From Pseudomonas silesiensis (GTDB lineage: Bacteria; Pseudomonadota; Gammaproteobacteria; Pseudomonadales; Pseudomonadaceae), in contig NZ_CP014870.1 of assembly GCF_001661075.1 (NCBI RefSeq), positions 6,601,501-6,665,500 on the forward strand: DNA of 64,000 bases. Direction: 5' to 3'. The notes beneath the pieces are model-generated. The model did not search any database. It saw only the letters and a program-made list of their open reading frames with translations, and was not told where the DNA came from. Within the stretch, counting starts at the first letter, position 1; each line of letters opens with the position of its first letter. This document shows positions 55,990 through 64,000 of the stretch, one piece after another. A program made the translations under genes and the position numbers.

Positions 55990-57336
55990 ATGTTTTTATG
56001 GCACATCGTGCCCACATGGCACGAGATTGAAAACCGTATAACTCATCAGATGGGCTATCAAGGAGGAGCCACCTATCGCACGCAATTCAACGAGCGTGCC
56101 CCCTCCCTCTCCCTCAACATCCGTCGTATCAACAGTGTCAGGTCCGCGTTCATTCAAGCCGAATGGGAAGCTGGCCGCTTATTGAGACAACGCTTCTCTG
56201 ACCTCGACATCTCCAGCATCCTCAACGAGTTGATCGAAGTCGTCAGTCAAATGGCAATGATCGTTGCCGGCAGTGTGTTGATCGGAGGAGCCATCGGTGC
56301 GGGTACGGGCGCGTTTCTCGGAGGGGCTGGCGCCATTCCCATGGGAGCCGCCGGTGCCGCGATGGGGTTGCAAGCCAGCACCTGGATATTGGGCATACTC
56401 GGCCTGACGTCCATCGCCGAGTTTTTCGTCGAAGGCTTGCCGCGCATTGGCGAGTATTACCTGACTGGCATCAACACCGCATGGAAAGGCCCACGGGGAG
56501 AGGAAGGGTTAAACCCGTTCAGCCGGGACGATCCGTTCGCCCAAAGAAGCGCCGCACATGACATCGCGCTGGGGCATGTGGAGGTCGTCGCCCTGCTGCT
56601 TGGCGCCATCGTTGCTTACATCACCCGTGGACGAGGCAATGCCCACGTCCTTGCCCAGGAAATGCAAGCGAGCCCCAAAGGTGCGCGGTTGGGCGAATGG
56701 ATGCTCAAGCATGAAGACGCACTGAAAAAACGACCCGACCTGCAAACCTCGGCACCGCGCAAAGGTGCACTCGGCCCGCAGGAGCCTGGGCCACCCGCAC
56801 ATCGTCCATCTGGAAAAGAAAAAGACGCCCCACGTGACAAACCGAACGCGATGCCGCTTCATAAAGTCGAATGTTTCAAAGCGGACAAGCTGCCAGCGTC
56901 TAAAATCGGAGAGTTCGAGCGGCAGTTGAAGGGGCAAGAGGACGGACTGAATCGGCTGACGGTTGATGAATATTTGGAGAATATTGCTAATCCGGTGAAG
57001 CGTAGCCGGGCGGCTGCCAGAAGGGCACGGAAGGATTTAGAGAATACGTTAAGAAAGCGATTCCAAAAGGATTATCGAAACCTAGACACGCTCGAAGCGG
57101 CAGACGCTGCAATCAAAAAAGCCAAGGAAACGATGTCAAACCTTGCAGGGCTGCATAATCCTGATCTGAGCGCTGGTGGCAAGGACGTCATTGCGGACTT
57201 TGGGGATCGACAAGTGAACTCCAGTATTGGTCCTCAGTGGAGGCCGAAAATCGCACATTTGAAGGTTGCTGCTGAAAACGTACCCCAATCAATGCGAGAG
57301 TCAACTTTTCTCAATGTAAAACTACATAAATGCTAA
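55990..57336 (+). CDS. Tde-like polymorphic toxin with C-terminal Ntox15 DNase-like domain
   Basis: 448 residues from ATG 55990, with AGGGAGA upstream. The N-terminal part (1-165, opening MFLWHIVPTWHEIENRITHQMG) contains a glycine-zipper/hydrophobic region at 90-140 (VLIGGAIGAGTGAFLGG), as in Tde-type type VI effectors where it helps cross the target membrane. A hydrophilic, proline-rich linker (about 245-290) leads to a domain from 293 with CFKADKLP, QLKGQEDGLNRLTVDEYLENI, the HxxD site HNPD (389-392) with SAGGKDV, VNSSIGPQW and a terminal NVKLHKC, matching Ntox15. Nuclease action against rival bacteria is inferred. No VgrG, PAAR or adaptor gene is visible, so delivery is uncertain. The C-terminal coding part is clearly AT-richer. 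Confidence 0.85.
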   Translation: MFLWHIVPTWHEIENRITHQMGYQGGATYRTQFNERAPSLSLNIRRINSVRSAFIQAEWEAGRLLRQRFSDLDISSILNELIEVVSQMAMIVAGSVLIGGAIGAGTGAFLGGAGAIPMGAAGAAMGLQASTWILGILGLTSIAEFFVEGLPRIGEYYLTGINTAWKGPRGEEGLNPFSRDDPFAQRSAAHDIALGHVEVVALLLGAIVAYITRGRGNAHVLAQEMQASPKGARLGEWMLKHEDALKKRPDLQTSAPRKGALGPQEPGPPAHRPSGKEKDAPRDKPNAMPLHKVECFKADKLPASKIGEFERQLKGQEDGLNRLTVDEYLENIANPVKRSRAAARRARKDLENTLRKRFQKDYRNLDTLEAADAAIKKAKETMSNLAGLHNPDLSAGGKDVIADFGDRQVNSSIGPQWRPKIAHLKVAAENVPQSMRESTFLNVKLHKC

Positions 57337-57354
57337 TTAGTAAGGAGGCATCAC

Positions 57355-57972
57355 GTGGACAAAGTATTTGCTAGGTTTATAGAGAAGTTTGGCGGGCTCA
57401 TTGATCGGCAGGAAGTACCGGTGTCTAGTATTGAACGTTATAGAGGTAAGTTGCCAAATCAGCTATTGGAATACTGGGCCGAACACGGTTGGTGCGGTTA
57501 CGGTGACGGGATTTTTTGGATAGTCAACCCCCAAGAGTACGAGGGGGTGGTGGGATCGTGGATTGAAGGAACAAAACTGGTCGAGCGGGATACCTATCAC
57601 CTAATCGCCCGTAGCGCATTTGGCGACCTGTACCTTTGGGGTGAAAAAACTGGATTTTCTCTTAAGATAACCAGTGTTCTTTCTCGATGTGTTATCCACA
57701 ACTTCGACCTTACAAATGAAGAAATGGATCGGGAACTTCAAGATTTTTTACTATCCACGGATATTGAATCCAACGATTATGGCGATCTGTTCAAGCCAGC
57801 TATGAAAAAGCTGGGCGCCCTGCGTCACGATGAAATGTACGGTTTTGTTCCAGCACTGATGTTCGGCGGCCCGGACACCCTTGGTCATCTTGAGAAAGTA
57901 AAGGCGGTGGAGCATCTGACACTGCTGTCTCAGATCACCGAGCTTCAGCCCTATAGCTTTTCAGACCTTTAA
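57355..57972 (+). CDS. GAD-like/DUF1851 immunity protein (Tdi-like)
   Basis: 205 residues with a GTG start at 57355 and a perfect AAGGAGG ribosome site; it starts 18 bp after the toxin stop. The N-terminal half (YRGKLPNQLLEYWAEHGWCGYGDGIFWIVNPQEYEGVV) is GAD-like, and the C-terminal half (FGDLYLWGEKTGFSLKITSVLSRC, YGDLFKPAMKKLGALRHDEMYGFVPALMFGGPDTLGHLEKVKAVEHLTLLSQI) is DUF1851, the same architecture as the Tdi immunity proteins paired with Tde DNases. It should bind and neutralise the preceding toxin in the cytoplasm. AT-rich composition matches the toxin's C-terminal part, so the two were probably acquired together. Confidence 0.88.
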   Translation: MDKVFARFIEKFGGLIDRQEVPVSSIERYRGKLPNQLLEYWAEHGWCGYGDGIFWIVNPQEYEGVVGSWIEGTKLVERDTYHLIARSAFGDLYLWGEKTGFSLKITSVLSRCVIHNFDLTNEEMDRELQDFLLSTDIESNDYGDLFKPAMKKLGALRHDEMYGFVPALMFGGPDTLGHLEKVKAVEHLTLLSQITELQPYSFSDL

Positions 57973-57990
57973 GAGTCATCAGGGGGCAGT

Positions 57991-58116
57991 TCAGAAGATC
58001 TACTATCCATCAGCGCCATCGCCGACGATGCGGACAGTTCACACCGCTCTGTAGCCCTGACGCTCAGTCGTATGGCCGACGGGGTGCATTTTATTGGTGG
58101 AGCGAGGCTGGAACAT
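57991..58116 (+). pseudogene. DUF6124 gene fragment
   Basis: Translation from 57991 gives SEDLLSISAIADDADSSHRS followed by VALTLSRMADGVHF, closely similar to residues in the middle of the intact DUF6124 protein at 55316. The 5' third is missing, three codons are deleted, and an extra T after GTGCATTT shifts the frame so that TTGGTGGAGCGA (LVER) continues in another frame. There is no start codon. It begins 18 bp after the immunity gene stop. Confidence 0.75.
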
Positions 58117-58177
58117 CCGGATGAGCCCGAAATGGCGATGGCGGCGCATCGCTCAATATTGATGTCGCCTGACACTC

Positions 58178-58220
58178 CGCTTTCGCTGCGGTGCGGCGAT
58201 CCGACAAGCCAGCTCCTACA
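58178..58220. repeat. Degenerate REP next to the DUF6124 fragment
   Basis: CGCTTTCGCTGCGGTGCGGC followed by GATCCGACAAGCCAGCTCCTACA keeps the outer CAAGC-AGCTCC-ACA part of a REP but not the inner stem. Confidence 0.5.
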
Positions 58221-58241
58221 AAGACCAGCGTCGTGCCGCAT

Positions 58242-58283
58242 AAAAAATGGGCACCCAACCTCGTTGGCGTGCCCATTTTTTTT
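58242..58283. terminator. Terminator downstream of hupA
   Basis: AAAAAATGGGCAC and GTGCCCATTTTTTTT pair over twelve bases with a loop of about 14. The A-run gives a T-run on the minus strand, serving hupA; it also works on the plus strand for the immunity locus. Confidence 0.88.
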
Positions 58284-58315
58284 CCACTCCCCCGCAACGC
58301 GGGTGGGAGGACGTA

Positions 58316-58591
58316 TTACGGATTAACACTATCTTTCAAAAACTTGCCCGGCTTGAACGCAACGGTATTACTGGCCTTGATTTTCACTGGCTCACCGGTT
58401 TGCGGGTTCTTGCCCGTACGTGCTCCGCGATGGCGTTGCAGGAAGGTCCCGAAGCCCACCAGCGTGACGCTGTCCTTGCGGTGCAGAGCGGCGGTGATTT
58501 CTTCGAGAACGGCGTTGAGAACGCGATTGGCCTGTTCTTTGGTGAGGTCTGCTTTTTCCGCGATGGCGGCGGCGAGATCTGGTTTACGCAT
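58316..58591 (-). CDS. hupA: DNA-binding protein HU-alpha
   Basis: 91 residues (MRKPDLAAAIAEKADLTKEQANRVLNAVLEEITAALHRKDSVTLVGFGTFLQRHRGARTGKNPQTGEPVKI). The GFGTF turn, the RxGRNPxTG-like arm (RTGKNPQTG) and the C-terminal KASNTVAFKPGKFLKD are the DNA-binding features of the HU family. It is a nucleoid protein that bends DNA. A single gene with its own terminator. Confidence 0.97.
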   Translation of the reverse strand: MRKPDLAAAIAEKADLTKEQANRVLNAVLEEITAALHRKDSVTLVGFGTFLQRHRGARTGKNPQTGEPVKIKASNTVAFKPGKFLKDSVNP

Positions 58592-58783
58592 TAGTGAAGC
58601 CCCTTTGACGGTTTTTTGTTGTTATGTCCGTGCCGTTCTCGTTGGAACAGCGCCCAAGGTGCCGCAGATGCTCTACTCTGCGGCAGACGGGAATGAGGAT
58701 GGCACGCACGGCAGAGCCGCGCCAGTCTCGGCGCGACCTTTGTAGGGGCAAAAGCGGGGTGATTCCGACAGAACGACCGGTAT

Positions 58784-59932
58784 TTACGCCAGCAGTGGCG
58801 GAAGCGCTTTGTTCAGTGCCAGTTTTTCCATCACCGCCGCGCCTGTCAGGGCATAACCGAGCAAATTTCCACTGGCGTCACGGCATAAAACCTTGATGTC
58901 GGCGCCCTGCCCTTCGACCGTCCAGACGCCCTCCGTACCCCGTGGCGGCGGCGACACCACCAAGGGGCAGACCGGGGTTTTCACGGTGATCGGCATCGGT
59001 CCGTAACTGACCGCGGTGGGATTTCCGGCAAGGGTTTGTGCCAGCGCTCTCGCACAGCTCATCAGGGGCATGACGTACAGCAGATTCAGCCCATCGACCT
59101 CGGCGCAATCCCCCAACGCGTAGATATTGGCGTGGGAGGTTTTCAGGTGACGGTCGACCACCACCCCGCGATTGACCTGCACGCCGGCAGCGGCGGCGAG
59201 GTCGATGCGCGGGCGCAGACCGATGGCCGACACCACCACATCGCAAGGAATGACCTGGCCATCGGACAGATGCGCTTCGAGCCCGTCGGCAACTCGCTGC
59301 AGGCGGTTGAGCACCGGCCCGAGGTGGAAGCGTGCGCCCAGGCTTTCCAGCCCGGCCTGGACCGCCGCGGCGGCTGCCGGGTGCAGCAGGGTCGGCATCA
59401 CCTGCTCGCAGGGTGCAACCAGTTGCACCTCATAACCGCCCAGGATCAGGTCATTGGCGAATTCACAACCGATCAGGCCGGCGCCGAGCAACAACACCCG
59501 ACGTTTGCCGGCGGCTGCCGCGCGAAAGCGGGCATAGTCTTCCAGGTCGTTGATCGGGAACACACAATCCGCCGCGTCACCTTCAATGGGCACGCGAACG
59601 GTTTCCGCACCCCAAGCCAGCACCAGGTCGCGGTAGATCACCGATTCTTCGCCGATCCACAGGCGCTTGTGGCCCGGATCGATGCCGCTGATACGGGTGT
59701 GGGTACGCACTTCGGCCTTCAGCTGTTCGGCCATGGTGCCCGGCTCGGCCATGCTCAGGCCATCGGCGTCCTTGTTCTTGCCGAAGCCGGTGGAGAGCAT
59801 CGGCTTGGAGTAGGAGCGTCCGTCATCTGCGGTAATCAATAGCAGCGGGGTTTCGCCATCGAGTTTGCGAAACTCCCGGGCCAGGTTGTAGCCCGCCAGC
59901 CCGGTGCCGACGATCACGACAGGTGCGTTCAT
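58784..59932 (-). CDS. rubB: Rubredoxin reductase (FAD/NAD(P)-dependent)
   Basis: 382 residues. Two nucleotide-binding folds are seen: FAD motif [22 protein letters not shown] at the N-terminus and NAD motif [22 protein letters not shown] near residue 145-165; [12 protein letters not shown] completes the FAD site. It transfers electrons from NADH to rubredoxin, encoded 19 bp upstream on the same strand. The pair supports alkane hydroxylation or oxidative-stress defence in Pseudomonas. Confidence 0.93.
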   Translation of the reverse strand: MNAPVVIVGTGLAGYNLAREFRKLDGETPLLLITADDGRSYSKPMLSTGFGKNKDADGLSMAEPGTMAEQLKAEVRTHTRISGIDPGHKRLWIGEESVIYRDLVLAWGAETVRVPIEGDAADCVFPINDLEDYARFRAAAAGKRRVLLLGAGLIGCEFANDLILGGYEVQLVAPCEQVMPTLLHPAAAAAVQAGLESLGARFHLGPVLNRLQRVADGLEAHLSDGQVIPCDVVVSAIGLRPRIDLAAAAGVQVNRGVVVDRHLKTSHANIYALGDCAEVDGLNLLYVMPLMSCARALAQTLAGNPTAVSYGPMPITVKTPVCPLVVSPPPRGTEGVWTVEGQGADIKVLCRDASGNLLGYALTGAAVMEKLALNKALPPLLA

Positions 59933-59951
59933 TCCTTACTCCTCTTTTGTC

Positions 59952-60119
59952 TTAGTTGATTTCGATCATTTCGAAATCCATCTTGCCCACGCCGCAATCC
60001 GGGCACAGCCAGTCTTCCGGCACGTCCTGCCACAGGGTGCCCGGCGCGATGCCGTCATCCGGCCAGCCGTCGGCTTCGTTATAGATCAGGCCGCAGACCA
60101 CACATTGCCACTTTTTCAT
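59952..60119 (-). CDS. rubA: Rubredoxin
   Basis: 55 residues, [20 protein letters not shown] continuing to [21 protein letters not shown]. Two CxxCG knuckles (CVVCG and CPDCG) bind a single iron. The small electron carrier works with the reductase encoded immediately downstream. The ATG at 60119 is followed by the conserved WxC start. P. aeruginosa has two rubredoxin genes here; only one is present in this window. Confidence 0.96.
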   Translation of the reverse strand: MKKWQCVVCGLIYNEADGWPDDGIAPGTLWQDVPEDWLCPDCGVGKMDFEMIEIN

Positions 60120-60317
60120 TCAGGTACATCCTCAGATTCAGGCTTTTGCCGGCGCGAACGGTCGATGGTTGGAACGCTGCCGTCCGGCTCAGGGGCGTTT
60201 TGTACTGATCGGGCTCGACAGATGCAAGCCTTCGGCGCAACGAAGGGGCGGATCAATCAAAATCGCCGACTGACATGGTAAGCTCGCCGCCTCATTTGCT
60301 ACCAATAATGACTCACT

Positions 60318-60881
60318 GTGCAACACTCAAAATCCCCCTGCGCGACGTCGCTCTGGCTCCCCGAAAGCCAATTGGCGCCCCTTCCCGACACGTCTATCCT
60401 CGACTGGCTGTTCGATGAAGGTTCGCTGACCCGGCGACTGACCCGTCTGTCGAATGACGGTTTCAGTGTCACGCCGTTGTTCGAAGGCTGGCAGCCCCTG
60501 CGCGCCGACGAATGTGCCGCGCTGGACCTGGCCGAAGGCAGCGAGGGTTGGGTGCGCGAGGTGTATCTGCGCGGGCATGGCGAAGCCTGGGTGTTTGCCC
60601 GCAGCGTGGCGTCGCGCAGTGCGTTGCAGGGCGACGGTTTGCACATGGACGAATTGGGCAGCCGTTCGCTGGGTGAATTGCTGTTCTGCGATCAGGCATT
60701 CCAGCGCCGCGCCATCGAGGTTTGTCACTATCCTCAGGAGTGGCTGCCGACCGATGCCCGAGCGCCCGGGTTGTGGGGCCGCCGCTCGCGCTTCGACCGT
60801 GGCGCCCTGAGCGTGCTGGTGGCCGAGATTTTCCTGCCGACCTTGTGGCGCGCCGCCCGCGCCCATCCGGAGAATTGCTGA
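60318..60881 (+). CDS. ubiC: Chorismate pyruvate-lyase
   Basis: 187 residues with a GTG start at 60318. The product makes 4-hydroxybenzoate and pyruvate from chorismate, the first step of ubiquinone synthesis. The conserved sequence includes [29 protein letters not shown], the arginine in [19 protein letters not shown], and the C-terminal [26 protein letters not shown]. It overlaps ubiA by one base (TGATG), so translation is coupled. Confidence 0.95.
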   Translation: MQHSKSPCATSLWLPESQLAPLPDTSILDWLFDEGSLTRRLTRLSNDGFSVTPLFEGWQPLRADECAALDLAEGSEGWVREVYLRGHGEAWVFARSVASRSALQGDGLHMDELGSRSLGELLFCDQAFQRRAIEVCHYPQEWLPTDARAPGLWGRRSRFDRGALSVLVAEIFLPTLWRAARAHPENC

Positions 60882-61771
60882 TGTACCAGAGCCTGCTCAA
60901 GTCCTTGAATCGCGTGAACCCTCGGGCCTGGGACTTCATTCAGCTGACGCGCATGGACAAGCCGATCGGCATTTACCTGCTGTTATGGCCGACGCTGTGG
61001 GCGCTGTGGATTGCAGGGAAAGGTTCGCCGTCCCTGGCCAATGTGGTGATTTTCGTCCTTGGCGTGGTGCTGACGCGCGCGGGTGGTTGCGTGATCAACG
61101 ATTGGGCCGATCGCAAGGTTGACGGTCATGTAAAGCGCACCGAACAGCGGCCATTGGTGAGCGGCCGGATCAGCTCGAAGGAAGCGCTGGTGTTCTTCGC
61201 TCTGCTGATGGGCGTGAGTTTCCTGCTGGTGCTGTGCACCAATGCGAAGACGGTCTGGTTGTCGTTCGGCGGTCTGGCGCTGGCCTTCACTTACCCGTTC
61301 ATGAAGCGCTACACCTATTACCCGCAGGTCGTGCTGGGTGCGGCGTTCTCCTGGGGGATGCCGATGGCGTTCACAGCCGAAACCGGGGAACTGCCCGCTG
61401 CGGCGTGGTTGCTGTGGATCGCCAACCTGCTGTGGACGGTGGGCTACGACACGTATTACGCGATGACCGATCGCGATGACGATTTGAAGATCGGGGTGAA
61501 GTCGACGGCGATTCTGTTTGGCGACGCTGACCGGGCGATCATCCTGACCCTGCAAGGGTTGGCGCTGGGCTGCCTGCTGCTGGCCGGTTCGCAATTCGAG
61601 CTAGGTGGCTGGTTCCACCTGGGATTGGTGGCGGCGGCGGGCTGTTTTGCGTGGGAGTTCTGGTACACCCGGGGCAAGGACCGGATGCGTTGCTTCAAGG
61701 CGTTTTTGCACAACCACTGGGCCGGGTTGGCGATATTTGTGGGGATTGTGTTGGATTACGGGTTGCGTTGA
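60881..61771 (+). CDS. ubiA: 4-hydroxybenzoate polyprenyltransferase
   Basis: 296 residues from ATG 60881. A membrane protein with about eight to nine helices that prenylates 4-hydroxybenzoate in ubiquinone synthesis. The two aspartate-rich motifs are [12 protein letters not shown] (near 72-83) and [12 protein letters not shown] (near 190-201), binding Mg2+-diphosphate. Length and motifs are complete. Confidence 0.97.
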   Translation: MYQSLLKSLNRVNPRAWDFIQLTRMDKPIGIYLLLWPTLWALWIAGKGSPSLANVVIFVLGVVLTRAGGCVINDWADRKVDGHVKRTEQRPLVSGRISSKEALVFFALLMGVSFLLVLCTNAKTVWLSFGGLALAFTYPFMKRYTYYPQVVLGAAFSWGMPMAFTAETGELPAAAWLLWIANLLWTVGYDTYYAMTDRDDDLKIGVKSTAILFGDADRAIILTLQGLALGCLLLAGSQFELGGWFHLGLVAAAGCFAWEFWYTRGKDRMRCFKAFLHNHWAGLAIFVGIVLDYGLR

Positions 61772-61800
61772 GGTGGATAGCACCATCATTTGACCGCTTT

Positions 61801-61966
61801 TTGTAGGAGCAAGCTTGTTCCGGGCGGCGTTCCGACGATGGACGTTAACGATAACGCGTAAGATCTGAATAACCGCGTTGCCCTTACTGGCGATGAAGCC
61901 GACCCGTTTATCCAGGCAGCCCGCGTCATCGTTCACGTCCATCGCGAGCAAGCTTGCTCCTACAGG
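61801..61966. repeat. Long extended REPIN (reverse of the 55633 type)
   Basis: It begins TTGTAGGAGCAAGCTTGTTC and CGGGCGGCGTTCCGACGATG, and ends GTCCATCGCGAGCAAGCTTG then CTCCTACA. The spacer is about 80 bp longer than in a normal REPIN and contains two copies of a block ACGTT(A/C)ACG related to that in the 55633 element. Confidence 0.75.
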
Positions 61967-61976
61967 TGCAGGGCGC

Positions 61977-62363
61977 TTACATCTTCGGCCCTTGGAGGAT
62001 GTGCCACTTGTCCATTTTCTTGTCGCCTGTCATGTCGCCTGGCTTCTTGTCTTGAACGAAGTAGTACAGCGGCTTGCCATCGAACGCCCACTGCATCGTG
62101 CCATCGTCACGCTTGATGATGGACCACTTGCCTTCAGCCTTGTCGGCCTCGGTGGCTTTCAGCGGTGGCCAGTTTTCTGCGCACTTGCCGGTGCAAGCCG
62201 ACTTGCCGCCCGCGTCGTTGTCGAAGGTGTACAAGGTCATGCCCTTGTGGTCGGTCATCATGCCGCCTTTAACCATGCCCGGGTCGGCGGCGAAGGCCAT
62301 TGTCGGCAGCGTTAGCGCAGCAGTGACCAGCAATGCCTTCCAGGATTTAGCGATGTGCTTCAT
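61977..62363 (-). CDS. Secreted COG4315 repeat protein
   Basis: 128 residues. MKHIAKSWKALLVTAALTLPTMAFA is a clear signal peptide. The mature part holds two secreted repeats: MVKGGMMTDHKGMTLYTFDNDAGGKSACTGKCAENWPPL and MQWAFDGKPLYYFVQDKKPGDMTGD, the COG4315/PF03640 pattern with conserved LYTFD/LYYF, a CxGxC pair and WPP. Such periplasmic proteins are of unknown function. It is divergent from phoB with about 150 bp between starts. Confidence 0.9.
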   Translation of the reverse strand: MKHIAKSWKALLVTAALTLPTMAFAADPGMVKGGMMTDHKGMTLYTFDNDAGGKSACTGKCAENWPPLKATEADKAEGKWSIIKRDDGTMQWAFDGKPLYYFVQDKKPGDMTGDKKMDKWHILQGPKM

Positions 62364-62444
62364 GGAAACCTTCCTTTTGTGGTTGTCAGGATTCGGACTT
62401 AGAGCTTAGTCCAGGTTCATGACAATCGCCGGGCGACTAAAATA

Positions 62445-62462
62445 CTGTCACACGACTGCAAT
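62445..62462 (+). promoter_or_regulatory. Pho box upstream of phoB
   Basis: CTGTCAC ACGA CTGCAAT is two seven-base half-sites with four-base spacing, matching the CTGTCAT-N4-CTGTCAT consensus at 11 of 14 positions. It is 54 bp upstream of the phoB ATG, as expected for PhoB autoregulation. Confidence 0.75.
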
Positions 62463-62515
62463 AATTCCGTTATCTAATGCGGCGCAAGACAGTTAAATGA
62501 CAAGAGGATTAACGC

Positions 62516-63205
62516 ATGGTTGGCAGGAGCATTCTGATCGTCGACGACGAAGCACCCATTCGCGAGATGATCGCCGTTGCGTTGGAAATGGCCGGCTACG
62601 ATTGCATGGAGGCGGAGAACTCGCAGCAAGCCCATGCGATCATCGTCGACCGCAAGCCGGATCTGATTCTGCTGGACTGGATGCTGCCGGGCACGTCCGG
62701 TATCGAGCTGGCCCGACGCCTCAAGCGCGATGAGCTGACCGGGGACATCCCGATCATCATGCTCACCGCCAAGGGCGAAGAGGACAACAAGATCCAGGGC
62801 CTGGAAGTCGGCGCCGACGACTACATCACCAAACCCTTTTCCCCGCGCGAGCTGGTGGCGCGCCTCAAGGCCGTGTTGCGCCGTGCCGGGCCTACCGACG
62901 GTGAAGGGCCAATCGAAATCGGCGGCCTGCTGCTGGACCCGATCAGCCACCGCGTGACCATCGACGGCAAACCTGCCGAGATGGGCCCGACCGAATACCG
63001 TCTGCTGCAGTTTTTCATGACTCACCAGGAACGTGCCTACACCCGCGGTCAATTGCTGGACCAGGTCTGGGGCGGCAACGTCTACGTCGAAGAGCGCACC
63101 GTCGACGTGCACATCCGCCGCCTGCGCAAAGCCCTCGGCGATGCCTACGAAAATCTGGTACAAACCGTGCGCGGCACCGGCTACCGGTTTTCTACCAAAG
63201 CCTGA
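62516..63205 (+). CDS. phoB: Phosphate regulon response regulator PhoB
   Basis: 229 residues. The receiver domain has the acidic pair DDE (10-12), phosphoacceptor D54 in LLDWMLPG, and the conserved lysine in [11 protein letters not shown]. The C-terminal OmpR-type winged helix ([49 protein letters not shown]) binds Pho boxes. It activates phosphate-starvation genes and is autoregulated through the box at 62445. phoR starts 45 bp after its stop. Confidence 0.98.
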   Translation: MVGRSILIVDDEAPIREMIAVALEMAGYDCMEAENSQQAHAIIVDRKPDLILLDWMLPGTSGIELARRLKRDELTGDIPIIMLTAKGEEDNKIQGLEVGADDYITKPFSPRELVARLKAVLRRAGPTDGEGPIEIGGLLLDPISHRVTIDGKPAEMGPTEYRLLQFFMTHQERAYTRGQLLDQVWGGNVYVEERTVDVHIRRLRKALGDAYENLVQTVRGTGYRFSTKA

Positions 63206-63249
63206 TACGGACTGTTCCCGCCCGACAAGCTGACAAGGACGCGCTTTAA

Positions 63250-64000
63250 GTGAACCAAAACTGGCATGGCACTCTGATCCGCCACATGCTGCTGCTGGTC
63301 ACCGCCTGCCTGGTGGTCGGCCTGATATCCGGCTATTACGGCTGGAGCCTCGCCGCGGGCCTGGGCCTGTACCTGGCCTGGACCCTCAAGCAACTGCTGC
63401 GTCTGCACGAATGGCTGCGCCTGCACAAACCCGACGAAGCGCCTCCCGACGGCTATGGCCTGTGGGGTGAAGTGTTCGACAGCATCTACCACCTGCAACG
63501 CCGCGACCAACGGGTTCGCGGTCGCCTGCAAGCGGTGATCGACCGGGTCCAGGAATCCACCGCCGCATTGAAAGACGCGGTGATCATGCTCGACAGCGAC
63601 GGCAACCTCGAATGGTGGAACCGCGCCGCCGAAACACTGCTCGGCCTCAAGACGCCACAGGACAGCGGTCAGCCGGTGACCAACCTGGTGCGCCATCCAC
63701 GCTTCAAGGAATACTTCGAGCAGGACAGCTACGCCGAGCCGCTGGAAATCCCTTCACCGATCAACGATCGCCTGCGCATCCAGCTGTACATCACCCGCTA
63801 CGGCAACAACGAACACCTGATGCTGGTGCGCGACGTCACACGCATTCATCAGCTTGAGCAAATGCGCAAAGACTTCATCGCCAACGTCTCCCACGAGCTG
63901 CGCACGCCTCTGACTGTAATCTGCGGTTACCTGGAAACCCTGCTCGACAATGTCGAGGACGTGAACCCGCGCTGGACCCGCGCCTTGCAGCAAATGCAGC
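63250..64000 (+). CDS. phoR: Phosphate regulon sensor kinase PhoR, 3' end beyond the window
   Basis: GTG start at 63250, with AAGGA upstream; 250 codons are visible. Two N-terminal membrane helices ([35 protein letters not shown]) are followed by a charged linker, a PAS domain (about 98-190: [27 protein letters not shown]) and the start of the HisKA dimerisation domain with phosphorylatable histidine at residue 215 in [15 protein letters not shown]. The ATP-binding domain lies outside the window. PhoR senses phosphate through the Pst/PhoU system and phosphorylates PhoB. Confidence 0.97.
   Translation, partial: MNQNWHGTLIRHMLLLVTACLVVGLISGYYGWSLAAGLGLYLAWTLKQLLRLHEWLRLHKPDEAPPDGYGLWGEVFDSIYHLQRRDQRVRGRLQAVIDRVQESTAALKDAVIMLDSDGNLEWWNRAAETLLGLKTPQDSGQPVTNLVRHPRFKEYFEQDSYAEPLEIPSPINDRLRIQLYITRYGNNEHLMLVRDVTRIHQLEQMRKDFIANVSHELRTPLTVICGYLETLLDNVEDVNPRWTRALQQMQ

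Overview
The window is a GC-rich chromosomal segment of a Pseudomonas, most likely from the P. fluorescens group. The order rep - xpt - cytochrome c5 - pauR - dadX - ridA - dadA - dadR, then rpmG/rpmB, radC, coaBC, dut, algC, argB, pyrE, crc, rph, yicC, gmk, rpoZ, spoT, ridA, exbBD-tonB, oxyR, recG, hupA, rubredoxin genes, ubiC/ubiA and phoB/phoR follows the P. aeruginosa PA5290-PA5361 neighbourhood as I remember it. Intergenic REP/REPIN elements with the core GTGGGAGCGGGCTTGC are abundant, as is usual for this species group.

Layout. (1) 1-902: the right edge of an accessory island. A truncated AAA+ ATPase gene with AT-rich, atypical codon use runs off the left border, and the island ends inside comM, of which only the 3' two-thirds remains (903-1766). 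Short inverted repeats lie in the last ~230 bp of the island. (2) 1.8-13.2 kb: secreted DUF4432 epimerase-like protein, LysR/MATE pair, degenerate-GGDEF/EAL protein, Rep helicase, Xpt, acetyl-CoA hydrolase/transferase, cytochrome c5. (3) 13.3-27.8 kb: amino acid and polyamine catabolism (pauR, dadX-ridA-dadA with divergent dadR, an FAD amine oxidase, a puuC/pauC-type aldehyde dehydrogenase). Mixed in are a MocR regulator divergent from a DUF1127 gene, a PLD lipoprotein, an MFS transporter and an IS481-family element that has split a REPIN. (4) 27.4-38 kb: cupin, two tandem I78 inhibitor-like genes, ribosomal proteins, peptide-binding protein, then housekeeping genes for coenzyme A, dUTP, sugar phosphate, arginine and pyrimidine metabolism, plus crc. 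(5) 38-55 kb: gltS, rph, yicC, gmk-rpoZ-spoT-ridA, exbB-exbD-tonB, oxyR-recG, an HDOD protein. (6) 55.3-58.1 kb: an accessory pocket holding a Tde-like polymorphic toxin (glycine-zipper N-terminus, Ntox15 DNase-like C-terminus) and a GAD-like/DUF1851 immunity protein. It sits between an intact DUF6124 gene and a broken DUF6124 remnant. (7) 58.3-64 kb: hupA, rubredoxin reductase and rubredoxin, ubiC-ubiA, a secreted COG4315 protein, and phoB-phoR preceded by a Pho box; phoR is cut by the window end.

Most of the window is ordinary core genome. The parts most worth attention are the island edge in comM, the Tde/Tdi-like effector-immunity pocket with its flanking DUF6124 duplication and composition break, several spaced or perfect palindromes that look like operators, and an extended REPIN subtype. 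No tRNA, rRNA or CRISPR array was seen. All family assignments come from reading motifs by eye; no search was run.
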